From an uncultured Rhodospirillales bacterium (lineage in GTDB: Bacteria; Pseudomonadota; Alphaproteobacteria; CACIAM-22H2): 64,000 nt of DNA. The DNA lies in assembly GCA_937926175.1 (NCBI GenBank), contig CALANV010000017.1:41761-105760 (forward strand), in the 5' to 3' direction. The first letter of the stretch is position 1; each line of letters starts with the position of its first letter. Both the position numbers and the translations under genes were made by a program. Shown one piece after another: positions 35,842-43,533 of this stretch. The notes under the pieces were generated by a model, which was not told where the DNA came from, did not search any database, and saw nothing but the letters and a program-made list of their open reading frames with translations.

Positions 35842-36900
35842 TCAGTCTACCTTGTTGGCGCCGGAGAGTTTCACGATCTCGGCGTACCGCTCGATCTCGG
35901 CGAGCACGAACTTCTTGAATTCCTCCGGCGATTCGGTGCCCGGATCCGCCGCCAGCTTGGCGAGGCGGGCGCGCATCTCGTCGGTCTGCAGGATGGAAAC
36001 GATCTCCTTGTTCAGACGATCGACGATCTCCTTCGGCGTTCCGGCCGGCGCCATGATTCCGTAGAAGGTCGACGTGTACACGCCGGGGATGCCTTGCTCG
36101 TCCAGCGTCGGAATGTCGGGCAGCGCCGGATTGCGCTTGGGCGAGGCGACGCCGAGCACCTTGAGCTTTCCGGCCTCGACGAAGGCAAGCGCGGTCGGCG
36201 GATTGAGCATGAAATCGACCTGCCCGGCCACCAGTGCCGCCTCCGCAGGGCTCGTGCCCTTGTAGGGGACGTGGACGACGTCGATGCCCGCCGCCGTGTT
36301 GAACATGACGCCGAACAGATGCTGGGACGACCCGACGCCGCCGGAGCCGAAGTTGAGCTTGCCGGGCTCCTTCTTCGCCATCGCGACCAGCTCCTGCGCG
36401 GTGTTCGCGGGCGATGACGCCGGCACCACGAGGAAGCTCGGCACGGTATAGACCCGGGCCACGAACTCGAAATCATTGACCGGGTCGAAGCCGAGATTCG
36501 AATAGAGATGCGGGTTGACCGCGTTCGGGGACAAAGAGCCCATCAGGAGCGTGTAGCCGTCGGGCTTTTCCTTTGCCGCCAGCGCCGTGCCGATGTTCCC
36601 CGCGGCACCAGGCTTGTTCTCGATGACGATCGGCTGGCCAAGTCGCTGCGCCAGCGGCTCCGAGATCAGGCGCGCCGCGGTATCGACGCCGCCGCCCGGC
36701 GGCCACGGCACGATCAGCCGGATCGGCTTCGTGGGATAGGTCTCCGCGCTCGCCACACCCGCGGCGAACATCAGCATTGCCGACAGGCCGATGCCCTTGA
36801 AGAGCGCGCGCCGGGTGAACCCGGCCGTGGCGGTCCCGCGCGTGCGGGCAGATGCTGTCTTTTTCGCGATGAAATTCCGAAGCTTTCCTTGATGGGCCAT
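35842..36900 (-). CDS. Bug/TctC-family periplasmic binding protein
   Basis: A 352-residue binding protein for a tripartite tricarboxylate transporter. The N-terminus has a long polar lead and a twin-arginine pattern (FTRRALFKG, R30-R31) before a hydrophobic stretch ending ASAE, so Tat export is likely. Family motifs are PIRLIVPWPPGGGVDTAAR, NKPGAAGNIG and DVVHVPYKGTSPAEAALVAG. GGGAGGAG precedes the start at 36900. It is the first gene of a seven-gene operon and diverges from a LysR gene; TctA and TctB are encoded at the far end of the operon. Confidence 0.94.
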   Translation of the reverse strand: MAHQGKLRNFIAKKTASARTRGTATAGFTRRALFKGIGLSAMLMFAAGVASAETYPTKPIRLIVPWPPGGGVDTAARLISEPLAQRLGQPIVIENKPGAAGNIGTALAAKEKPDGYTLLMGSLSPNAVNPHLYSNLGFDPVNDFEFVARVYTVPSFLVVPASSPANTAQELVAMAKKEPGKLNFGSGGVGSSQHLFGVMFNTAAGIDVVHVPYKGTSPAEAALVAGQVDFMLNPPTALAFVEAGKLKVLGVASPKRNPALPDIPTLDEQGIPGVYTSTFYGIMAPAGTPKEIVDRLNKEIVSILQTDEMRARLAKLAADPGTESPEEFKKFVLAEIERYAEIVKLSGANKVD

Positions 36901-37077
36901 CTCAGCTCCTCCCTTTAACCGCGTGCCATGAAATTTTTCGTTGCAAGGGCACCCGGGCCGACGCCCGGCACGCTCCGGAAACCGGGGCGTGCCGATGCCG
37001 GTTCGGGTGCTTTGCGACGCTCTCGCCTGCATTCGACGTTGCGGCCGTGCCGGTTGACTTGCAATGACCTTTAACTC

Positions 37078-37117
37078 ATGCTTCGCATCAAAAAATTGGA
37101 TGGGAGTTCATGCGAAG
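37078..37117. promoter_or_regulatory. Inverted repeats over the LysR start codon
   Basis: In the 209-base Bug/LysR spacer, a perfect dyad ATGC-TTC-GCAT lies at 37078-37088. Its CTTCGCAT half is repeated in inverted form as ATGCGAAG at 37110-37117, which contains the LysR start codon. The 21 bases between hold GATGGGAG, the probable ribosome site. It can be read as paired LysR operator half-sites or as an mRNA hairpin closing the start codon. Confidence 0.5.
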
Positions 37118-38075
37118 ACGGCTGCCGCCCCTCAACGCGGTTCGCGCTTTCGAGGCCGCGGCCCGACATTGCAGTTTCACGCGCGCCGCCGACGAGTTGT
37201 GCGTGTCGCAGGGCGCCGTCAGCCGCCATATCGCCTGCCTCGAGCAGTGGCTGCAGGTGAAGCTGTTCACCCGCGTTCACCGCGGCGTCGAACTCACGCC
37301 GCAGGGAAGGGTGTTCTTCAATGTCGTCGAGCGCTCGCTGGATCTGCTCGAATCGGGCGCGCGGCAGCTGAAGCGCAGCCCCGACGAGAACCGGCTTCGC
37401 CTGAAGCTGCCGCCGACATTTGCGATGCGGTGGCTCATCCCTCGCCTGTTCCGCTTTCACGCGCTCCATCCGAACATCGACGTCCAGATCACCACGTCGC
37501 ACACCGACGCCGACTTCGACCGCGAGGACGTCGACGTCAGCATCTATTCGTGGCCGGAGCCGCCGTCCGGGCCGAACTACCGGCGCGTACTGGGCGAGAT
37601 TCTGCTTCCCGTCTGCGCGCCCAGCCTGATCCGACGCGGCCCGCCGCTGCGCGAGCCGGCCGATCTGGCGAACCACGTGTTGCTGTGCTCGCTCAACCGG
37701 CCGTTCGACTGGCCGACATGGGTCGCCGCGGCGAAGGTCGAACAGATCGATGGAAATCGCGGGCTGAAGTTCGAGAACGCGGCGCTCGCCTATCAGGCGG
37801 CGATCGACGGGCTCGGCGTCATGATCGCGCAGTGGGCCTTCGTCGAAGACGATCTGGCGACGGGCCGGCTGGTCGCGCCGTTCGACCTGCGGGTGCCGAC
37901 GAAGCGTGCCTATTGCATGGCGACGCCGCCGCAGCGGGAGAAACCGGCGCGCACGCGAGCCTTCGAGGAATGGATACTGGACGAAGCGGCCGTTGTCGAA
38001 CAGCGGCTCCGGGCGTCAATGGCCGGAGCGACCGCGGCCAGCCGACCGACTGATATCGCCGGCGCCGCGGCGTGA
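37110..38075 (+). CDS. LysR-family transcriptional regulator, GcvA-like
   Basis: A 321-residue LysR regulator. The winged helix (LNAVRAFEAAARHCSFTRAA, VSQGAVSRHIACLEQWL) and effector domain (DVDVSIYSWPEPPSGPN, LPVCAPSLI) resemble the GcvA/AmpR-type branch. It diverges from the Bug-leuCDB-tctBA-SDR operon and probably regulates it. The C-terminal 20 residues are alanine-rich and variable. Confidence 0.93.
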   Translation: MRRRLPPLNAVRAFEAAARHCSFTRAADELCVSQGAVSRHIACLEQWLQVKLFTRVHRGVELTPQGRVFFNVVERSLDLLESGARQLKRSPDENRLRLKLPPTFAMRWLIPRLFRFHALHPNIDVQITTSHTDADFDREDVDVSIYSWPEPPSGPNYRRVLGEILLPVCAPSLIRRGPPLREPADLANHVLLCSLNRPFDWPTWVAAAKVEQIDGNRGLKFENAALAYQAAIDGLGVMIAQWAFVEDDLATGRLVAPFDLRVPTKRAYCMATPPQREKPARTRAFEEWILDEAAVVEQRLRASMAGATAASRPTDIAGAAA

Positions 38076-38277
38076 GGCCGGCGGCATCGTCGTGACGAAG
38101 ACAAATCGGTCGAGCGCCTCAATGCCGCAGGACAGGAGGACCGCAGCACATCAGTGACAGCGACAAGGTTGATCGTGAACAGGTCGTGCGCATTGATGCG
38201 CAGGAGCGCGACTGACAGTCAGACCTTGTCACATCGGCTCAGAGAAAATAGGCGGCTCAGAAAAACCCGAGACTTGA

Positions 38278-38367
38278 TGGCGGAGGGAGCGGGATTCGAA
38301 CCCGCGGTACGGTTTCCCGTACACACGCTTTCCAAGCGTGCGCCTTAAGCCACTCGGCCACCCCTCC
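38278..38367 (-). tRNA. tRNA-Ser(GGA)
   Basis: Read on the minus strand, the acceptor GGAGGGG (38367-38361) pairs with TCCCTCC next to discriminator G and an encoded CCA at 38280-38278. The anticodon loop CTTGGAAA gives GGA, which reads UCC and UCU serine codons. A long variable arm (TGTACGGGAAACCGTACC region) and the T loop GGTTCGAATCC are typical of serine tRNA. All helices pair, with one G-U at acceptor position 7. Confidence 0.96.
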
Positions 38368-38642
38368 GGCCGCAACGGGTGCAGATATTAAGTGGCGTGC
38401 GGGCGCGAACCATACATCGGCATGTCCCGAATGCCAAATTTTTCAAGCGGGTTAGCCGTCCCTTGGGGCGGCACGGGGCGCGGGTGTCGCATCGCCCACG
38501 TGCCGGCGGCCAAGGGTGTTCCCGTCCTTGGCCTGGATGTTATGCTGGCACTGACGCCTGCCGATGACGATTCTTCGAAGCCGCTCAAGCGCTTCGCGAG
38601 ACGCCCTCGGCAAGCCGGGACGACCATTGGGGGGAGAACGGC

Positions 38643-38957
38643 GTGATCGGACGATGGCTCGGCTGGGCGTTTCTTACGCTCGCCCTCGCGATGGCCGCCT
38701 ACGATGTGTGGGTGTTTCTCGACACCGGCGCGATCGCGCTGCTCGAGCTCGGCCGCGTCTGGTACGCGATCCATCCGGGATCGCTCAACCTCGTTCAGGC
38801 GGTGATCGAGCGCTATGTCCACTCCTTCCTGTGGGATCCCGTCATCTTCACCCTGCTGCTCCAGCCGGCCGCCGTCGTCTTCGGCGTGATCGGCCTCGTG
38901 CTGGTGCTGGTCTTCCGCCGGCGCAAGCGCCGCTGGCGCAGCGGCGCCTTCGACTGA
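38643..38957 (+). CDS. Hypothetical small membrane protein
   Basis: A 104-residue protein starting with GTG, supported by GGGGGGAG upstream. Two strong membrane segments are at about residues 5-28 and 65-90 (PVIFTLLLQPAAVVFGVIG), followed by a basic tail (FRRRKRRWRS) that should face the cytoplasm. I do not recognise a named family. It lies between tRNA-Ser and lepA with no close partner. Confidence 0.75.
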   Translation: MIGRWLGWAFLTLALAMAAYDVWVFLDTGAIALLELGRVWYAIHPGSLNLVQAVIERYVHSFLWDPVIFTLLLQPAAVVFGVIGLVLVLVFRRRKRRWRSGAFD

Positions 38958-39541
38958 CCGGCGTGGTCGTCCTCGCGTGCCCCTGACGTGGCCCAGGGGC
39001 GATGGCGGCAGCGGGACGGTGTGGGCCGTCACCACCGCCGGTTGACCCACGGCCCCGTTTGTGGTGTCCTCGCGGTCGGATCAGTGCGCCCGCCGGGTCG
39101 AACGACCCTGGCGGGCGTTTCGTTTGCACCGACCCCGCGCGTGCCACTGTCCCACTGTCCCAGTGTCCCGCCGTCCCACCCGTCGCGGTGTCCCACTGTC
39201 CCACCGTTCCGGTGTCCCAGCGTGCCGGTGTCCCGCCCGTCCCGCAAAAACGACCGCGACGCCGGCCGCGTCAGACGAGACAAGCCATTGATCCGTCGGC
39301 AAATTCAGGCTTCGCGCCGGTCCCGGCGGGATGGTTGGGACAGTGGACTGCATGTCCCAGAAACATTGTCCCGGGACACCACCGCGCGACCGGGCTCGGG
39401 CCTGCGAACATGCGGATCCGATAACCGGAATCCGGCCCGTCTGTCCCACCGCCGGGACAGGGCGCCGCGCCAGGATTGAACCGCCGAGAGGCTGCGACCG
39501 GCCCGGTCCGTCCGTGTGGCTTACGATTCCGGCGCGCGGCG
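38958..39541. other. 584-base region between the membrane protein and lepA
   Basis: No gene is supported. It holds the 8-bp tandem array at 39141-39246 and further scattered GTCCC/GGGAC words up to 39460. One pair, CTGTCCC (39441-39447) and GGGACAG (39454-39460), forms a perfect 7-bp hairpin about 80 bases downstream of lepA, a possible transcript end. Arginine-rich frames across it are artefacts of GC bias. Confidence 0.6.
39141..39246. repeat. Degenerate 8-bp tandem repeat, unit GTCCCACT
   Basis: Thirteen consecutive units follow an 8-base period, eleven of exactly 8 bases and two of 9. Examples are GTCCCACT (39149, 39190), GTCCCAGT (39157), GTCCCACC (39198), GTCCCAGC (39214) and GTCCCGCA (39239). 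The GTCCC core is kept in nine units. It is noncoding and lies about 300 bases from lepA. Confidence 0.85.
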
Positions 39542-41344
39542 CTAGTTCTCGCGCGCCTTGAGGGCGGCGAGGAAGGCCGACTGCGGAATGTCGACCTTGC
39601 CGAACTGGCGCATCTTCTTCTTGCCCTCTTTCTGCTTCTCGAGGAGCTTGCGCTTGCGCGTGATGTCGCCGCCGTAGCATTTCGCCGTCACGTCCTTGCG
39701 CAGGGCCGAGATCGTCTCGCGCGCGATGATGCGGCCGCCGATCGCCGCCTGAATCGCGATCTTGAACAGCTGCTGCGGGATCAGCTCCTTGAGCTTCACG
39801 CACAGCGCGCGGCCGCGGCTTTCGGCGTCGCTGCGGTGGACCATCAGGGCCAGCGCGTCGACCGGCTCGCCATTGACGAGGATCGACAGCTTCACGATGT
39901 CGCTCTCCTCGTAACCGGCCATCTGATAGTCGAAGCTCGCATAGCCGCGGCTCACCGACTTCAGCCGGTCGTAGAAGTCGAACACGACCTCGTTGAGCGG
40001 CAGGCGGTAGACCACCATCGCGCGGCTGCCGGCATAGGTCAGGTTCTCCTGTCGTCCGCGCCGGTCCTCGCACAGCTTCAGCACCGCGCCCAGGTACTCG
40101 TCCGGCACCATGATGGTCGCCTTGATCCACGGTTCCTCGATGTGATCGATGCGGACGGGATCGGGCAGGTCGGCGGGGTTGTGCAGGTCCATGACCGAGC
40201 CGTCGGTCAGATGAACCTTGTAGACGACCGAAGGCGCCGTCGCGATCAGGTCCAGGTTGAACTCGCGCGAAAGCCGCTCCTGCACGATCTCGAGATGAAG
40301 CAAGCCTAGGAAGCCGCAGCGGAAGCCGAAGCCGAGTGCGGCCGACGTCTCGGGCTCGTAGACGAAGCTCGCGTCGTTGAGGCGCAGCTTGCCCAGGCTG
40401 TCGCGCAGCCGCTCGAAATCGTCGGGGTCGATCGGGAACAGGCCGCAGAACACCACCGGCAGGCTGGGCTTGAAACCGGGAAGCGGTTCGGCCGCCGGCC
40501 GGCGATCCTCGGTGATGGTATCGCCGACGCGGCAATCGGCGACCGCCTTGATGCCGGCGGTGATGAAGCCGATCTCGCCGGGGCCGAGCGAGGCGGAGTC
40601 CTTCGGCTTCGGCGTGAACACGCCGACGCGCTCGATCTCGTACGTCGCGCCGGTCGCCATCATACGGATCTTCTGACCCTTGGTCAGTTGGCCGTCCTTG
40701 ACGCGGACCAGGATGACGACGCCGAGATACGCATCGTACCAGGAATCGACCAGCAGCGCCTTGAGCGGCGCCTCCGCCGATCCCTGGGGCGGCGGCAGGC
40801 GGTGGACGAGGGCCTCGAGCACGGCATCGATGTTGAGGCCGGTCTTGGCCGAGATCTCGATCGCGTCGGTCGCGTCGATGCCGATCACGTCCTCGATCTG
40901 CTGGCGGACACGGTCGGGCTCGGCCGCCGGCAGGTCGATCTTGTTCAAGACCGGCACGATCTCGTGGCCCGCGTCGATCGCCTGATAGACGTTGGCGAGC
41001 GTCTGCGCCTCCACGCCCTGGCTGGCATCGACGACCAGGATCGATCCCTCGCAGGCGGCGAGCGAGCGGCTCACCTCGTAGGCGAAGTCGACGTGCCCCG
41101 GCGTGTCCATCAGGTTCAGGATATACGTGTTGCCGTCCTTCGCCTGATACTCGAGGCGCACGGTCTGCGCCTTGATGGTGATGCCGCGCTCGCGCTCGAT
41201 GTCCATCGAGTCAAGCATCTGGTCGCGGAATTCGCGTTCGCTCACCGCACCGCAACGCTGGATCAGGCGGTCGGCCAGCGTCGACTTGCCGTGATCGATA
41301 TGGGCGATGATCGCGAAGTTGCGGATGCGTGAGAGATCGGTCAT
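39542..41344 (-). CDS. lepA: Elongation factor 4 (LepA) GTPase
   Basis: A 600-residue translational GTPase that can back-translocate stalled ribosomes. G1 is AHIDHGKS (14-21), G3 is DTPGH, G4 is NKID, and the C-terminal domain ends with the family basic segment (RKRKLLEKQKEGKKKMRQFG). Length is normal. It lies downstream of the TetR gene on the same strand with 143 bases between, probably with its own promoter. Confidence 0.97.
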   Translation of the reverse strand: MTDLSRIRNFAIIAHIDHGKSTLADRLIQRCGAVSEREFRDQMLDSMDIERERGITIKAQTVRLEYQAKDGNTYILNLMDTPGHVDFAYEVSRSLAACEGSILVVDASQGVEAQTLANVYQAIDAGHEIVPVLNKIDLPAAEPDRVRQQIEDVIGIDATDAIEISAKTGLNIDAVLEALVHRLPPPQGSAEAPLKALLVDSWYDAYLGVVILVRVKDGQLTKGQKIRMMATGATYEIERVGVFTPKPKDSASLGPGEIGFITAGIKAVADCRVGDTITEDRRPAAEPLPGFKPSLPVVFCGLFPIDPDDFERLRDSLGKLRLNDASFVYEPETSAALGFGFRCGFLGLLHLEIVQERLSREFNLDLIATAPSVVYKVHLTDGSVMDLHNPADLPDPVRIDHIEEPWIKATIMVPDEYLGAVLKLCEDRRGRQENLTYAGSRAMVVYRLPLNEVVFDFYDRLKSVSRGYASFDYQMAGYEESDIVKLSILVNGEPVDALALMVHRSDAESRGRALCVKLKELIPQQLFKIAIQAAIGGRIIARETISALRKDVTAKCYGGDITRKRKLLEKQKEGKKKMRQFGKVDIPQSAFLAALKAREN

Positions 41345-41487
41345 CGGTACGTGCTGAAGCCCGCAGTCCGGCCGAACATCGTGCCGCCGGCGCGTCTGTC
41401 CTGTTGGGGGATAAGGGCGCGCAGGAACATAAGGCCCGCCCCGGTCCGGTGCAACCGCACTCGTGCCAGCGGGTAGTTAGTGGTCGA

Positions 41488-42162
41488 TCAGGGTTTCCGT
41501 GCCGTGCCGTCGAGGAAGATGCGCACGGCGTTCGCGACGTTGCGCGCGCGGTCCTCGGGCGAGGGCGGCTCGGCGCTCACCGCCAGCAGCGTGCGCAGAT
41601 GCAGATGGCCCATCACCATGCCGAGGAACTGTTCGGCCGCGCGCCGCGGCTCCGGCACGTGGAGCGTGCCGCGCTCGTGCTGGCGCGCGAGGTAATCGGC
41701 GAGTGCGCCGGCCACGCGATTCGGGCCCGCGTTGTAGAAGGCGCGGCCAAGCTCGGGAAAGCGCACCGACTCGCCCACCACCAGGCGATAGAACGAAAGG
41801 GACCCCGGCGACACCAGCAGGTCGAGGAAACGCTGCCCGATCAGCGTCAGCGCCTCCGCCGGCGGCCGGTCGTCCAGCGAGGGCTCGGCGAAGACCGCGT
41901 GCAGCGCTTGGCAGCGGCTGGTCACGACCGAATCGAACAGCGCCTGCTTGCTTTCGAAATGGCTGTAGATTGTGGCTTTGGAAACCGCCGCCAGACGGGC
42001 GATCTCGTCCATGCTGGCTGGCTCGAATCCCTGCTCCATGAAGACCCGGGTCCCGGCGCTGATGATCGCGTCCCGCTTGGTCGTCGAGGGTGCCCCCTCC
42101 GCTGCAGCCGGCATTTCCGTAGCAACCGGCTGTTCGACCTTCGCTTTTTCGATGGGTGTCAT
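41488..42162 (-). CDS. TetR-family repressor of the RND efflux operon
   Basis: A 224-residue TetR regulator from the ATG at 42162; a GTG at 42204 would add 14 residues. The HTH is RDAIISAGTRVFMEQGFE and MDEIARLAAVSKATIYSHF (residues about 30-75). The C-terminal domain resembles the AcrR-type drug sensors. It diverges from an RND pump operon, with a palindromic operator in the spacer, so repression of the pump with release by a ligand is the likely role. Neither start has a clear ribosome site. Confidence 0.9.
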   Translation of the reverse strand: MTPIEKAKVEQPVATEMPAAAEGAPSTTKRDAIISAGTRVFMEQGFEPASMDEIARLAAVSKATIYSHFESKQALFDSVVTSRCQALHAVFAEPSLDDRPPAEALTLIGQRFLDLLVSPGSLSFYRLVVGESVRFPELGRAFYNAGPNRVAGALADYLARQHERGTLHVPEPRRAAEQFLGMVMGHLHLRTLLAVSAEPPSPEDRARNVANAVRIFLDGTARKP

Positions 42163-42193
42163 GCGCCGGGGGTCATTGTGCGGTGCAGGGGCC

Positions 42194-42222
42194 TTGTTGT
42201 GCACTGCGGCAAGAACTATTAT
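42194..42222 (+). promoter_or_regulatory. Sigma-70-type promoter of the RND operon
   Basis: TTGTTG (42194-42199) and TATTAT (42217-42222) are exactly 17 bases apart. Transcription would start near 42229, inside the palindromic operator. Confidence 0.6.
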
Positions 42223-42226
42223 CCTG

Positions 42227-42248
42227 TACTAAACCGTTCAGTTTAGTA
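42227..42248. promoter_or_regulatory. Palindromic TetR operator
   Basis: Perfect 8-bp arms TACTAAAC and GTTTAGTA are separated by CGTTCA. The site covers the predicted transcription start of the RND operon and lies just upstream of the TetR gene, so one dimer or a pair of dimers could repress both. Confidence 0.8.
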
Positions 42249-42321
42249 ACCCAGAGATAATGTGCCGTCCGCGCCTGGTCAAGTCCGGTGCGTCGCGGTT
42301 GCAAGCCAGGGTCGAATTCGC

Positions 42322-43506
42322 ATGCGGACGATTGCAGCTATCATTGTCGTTCTGTTGCTCGCCGCCGGTGCCGGCGGCGCTTATTGGTATTTCACCGCGG
42401 AGCCGGCGGCACAGGCTGGCGCGGGCCCCGGGGCTGGCGGTGCGGCGGGCGGCTTCGCCATGCCGGTGGAAGCAGCACCCGTGCGAGTTGGTCCCAGCCG
42501 GCAACAGGTTCAGGCCGTCGGCTCGCTCCGCTCGAACGAGTCGGTGACGGTCCGGCCCGAGGTCGCGGGCCGCATCACGCGGATCAACTTCGACGAAGGC
42601 CAGAAGGTCAAGCGCGGCCAGGTACTCGTGCAGCTCGACGCCTCCGTGGCGCAGGCCGAGCTGGCGCAGGCGCAGGCGGCGCTGGCGCTCGCCAAGGCCA
42701 ATTACGAGCGTGCCGACGAGCTGGCCAAGCGTGGTGCCGGGACGCAGCGCGCACTCGACGAGGCGCTCGCCAGGCTGCGCAGCGACGAGGCCGCGGTACG
42801 TCTGGCCGAGGCCCGGCTCGAGAAGTACACGTTGATCGCGCCGTTCGACGGCGTCGTCGGCCTGCGCCAAGTCAGCGTCGGCGACTATGTCGCCGCAGGC
42901 ACCGACATGGTGAACCTTGAACAGATCGATCCGCTCAAGGTCGACTTCCGCGTGCCCGAGATCTTCCTCGCCAGCGTCCGGCCGGGGCAGCAGATCACGG
43001 TTGCCGTCGATGCCCTGCCAGGCCGCGAGTTCGAAGGCGAGGTCTACGCGATCGATCCGCTGGTCGACGCCGGTGGCCGTTCGATCGTGATCCGGGCGCG
43101 CATCGCCAATCCCGACGACGCGTTGCGGCCCGGTCTGTTCGCGCGCGTCACACTGACGATCGACGAGCGCGCCGAGGCCGTGTTCGTCGCCGAGCAGTCG
43201 ATCGTGCCGGTCGGCGACCAGCATTTCGTGTTCAAGGTCGTGGACGGTCAGCAGCCCGGCACGAAGGTCGTCGCCTATACCCCGGTCAAGATCGGCGAGC
43301 GCCGCCGCGGCGAAGTCGAGATCCGCGAGGGCCTCAAGCCGGGCGACGTCGTCGTCACCGCCGGCCTGCTCAAGATCCGCGACGGCATGCCCGTGCAGAT
43401 CGTGCCCGGTCCGTCGACGCCGGGCGCGGCCCCGCAGGAAGAGCCGAGCGCAACCCAGACCGGAAGCGCGCCCGCGGCGGCGGCGCACGACGGACACCAG
43501 GGCTGA
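42322..43506 (+). CDS. RND efflux periplasmic adaptor (membrane fusion protein)
   Basis: A 394-residue HlyD/AcrA-type adaptor. A hydrophobic N-terminal anchor (residues 4-20) precedes a glycine/alanine-rich linker. The lipoyl half-motifs are VRPEVAGRITRINFDEGQKV and KYTLIAPFDGVVGL, flanking an alpha-hairpin rich in alanine. It links the inner-membrane pump to an outer-membrane channel. Start 42322 (MRTIAAII) is preferred to 42262 because it leads straight into the anchor. It is 27 bases from the pump gene. Confidence 0.93.
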   Translation: MRTIAAIIVVLLLAAGAGGAYWYFTAEPAAQAGAGPGAGGAAGGFAMPVEAAPVRVGPSRQQVQAVGSLRSNESVTVRPEVAGRITRINFDEGQKVKRGQVLVQLDASVAQAELAQAQAALALAKANYERADELAKRGAGTQRALDEALARLRSDEAAVRLAEARLEKYTLIAPFDGVVGLRQVSVGDYVAAGTDMVNLEQIDPLKVDFRVPEIFLASVRPGQQITVAVDALPGREFEGEVYAIDPLVDAGGRSIVIRARIANPDDALRPGLFARVTLTIDERAEAVFVAEQSIVPVGDQHFVFKVVDGQQPGTKVVAYTPVKIGERRRGEVEIREGLKPGDVVVTAGLLKIRDGMPVQIVPGPSTPGAAPQEEPSATQTGSAPAAAAHDGHQG

Positions 43507-43533
43507 AAGATACGCGCACCCGACGAGACAGAC

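Noticed and set aside
38278..38367. tRNA-Ser as integration site of a genomic island
   Set aside because: No integrase, direct repeat of the tRNA 3' end or change of gene style was found on either side.
39141..39246. Tandem GTCCCACT array as a CRISPR array
   Set aside because: Units are contiguous 8-mers with no spacers and no cas genes are present.
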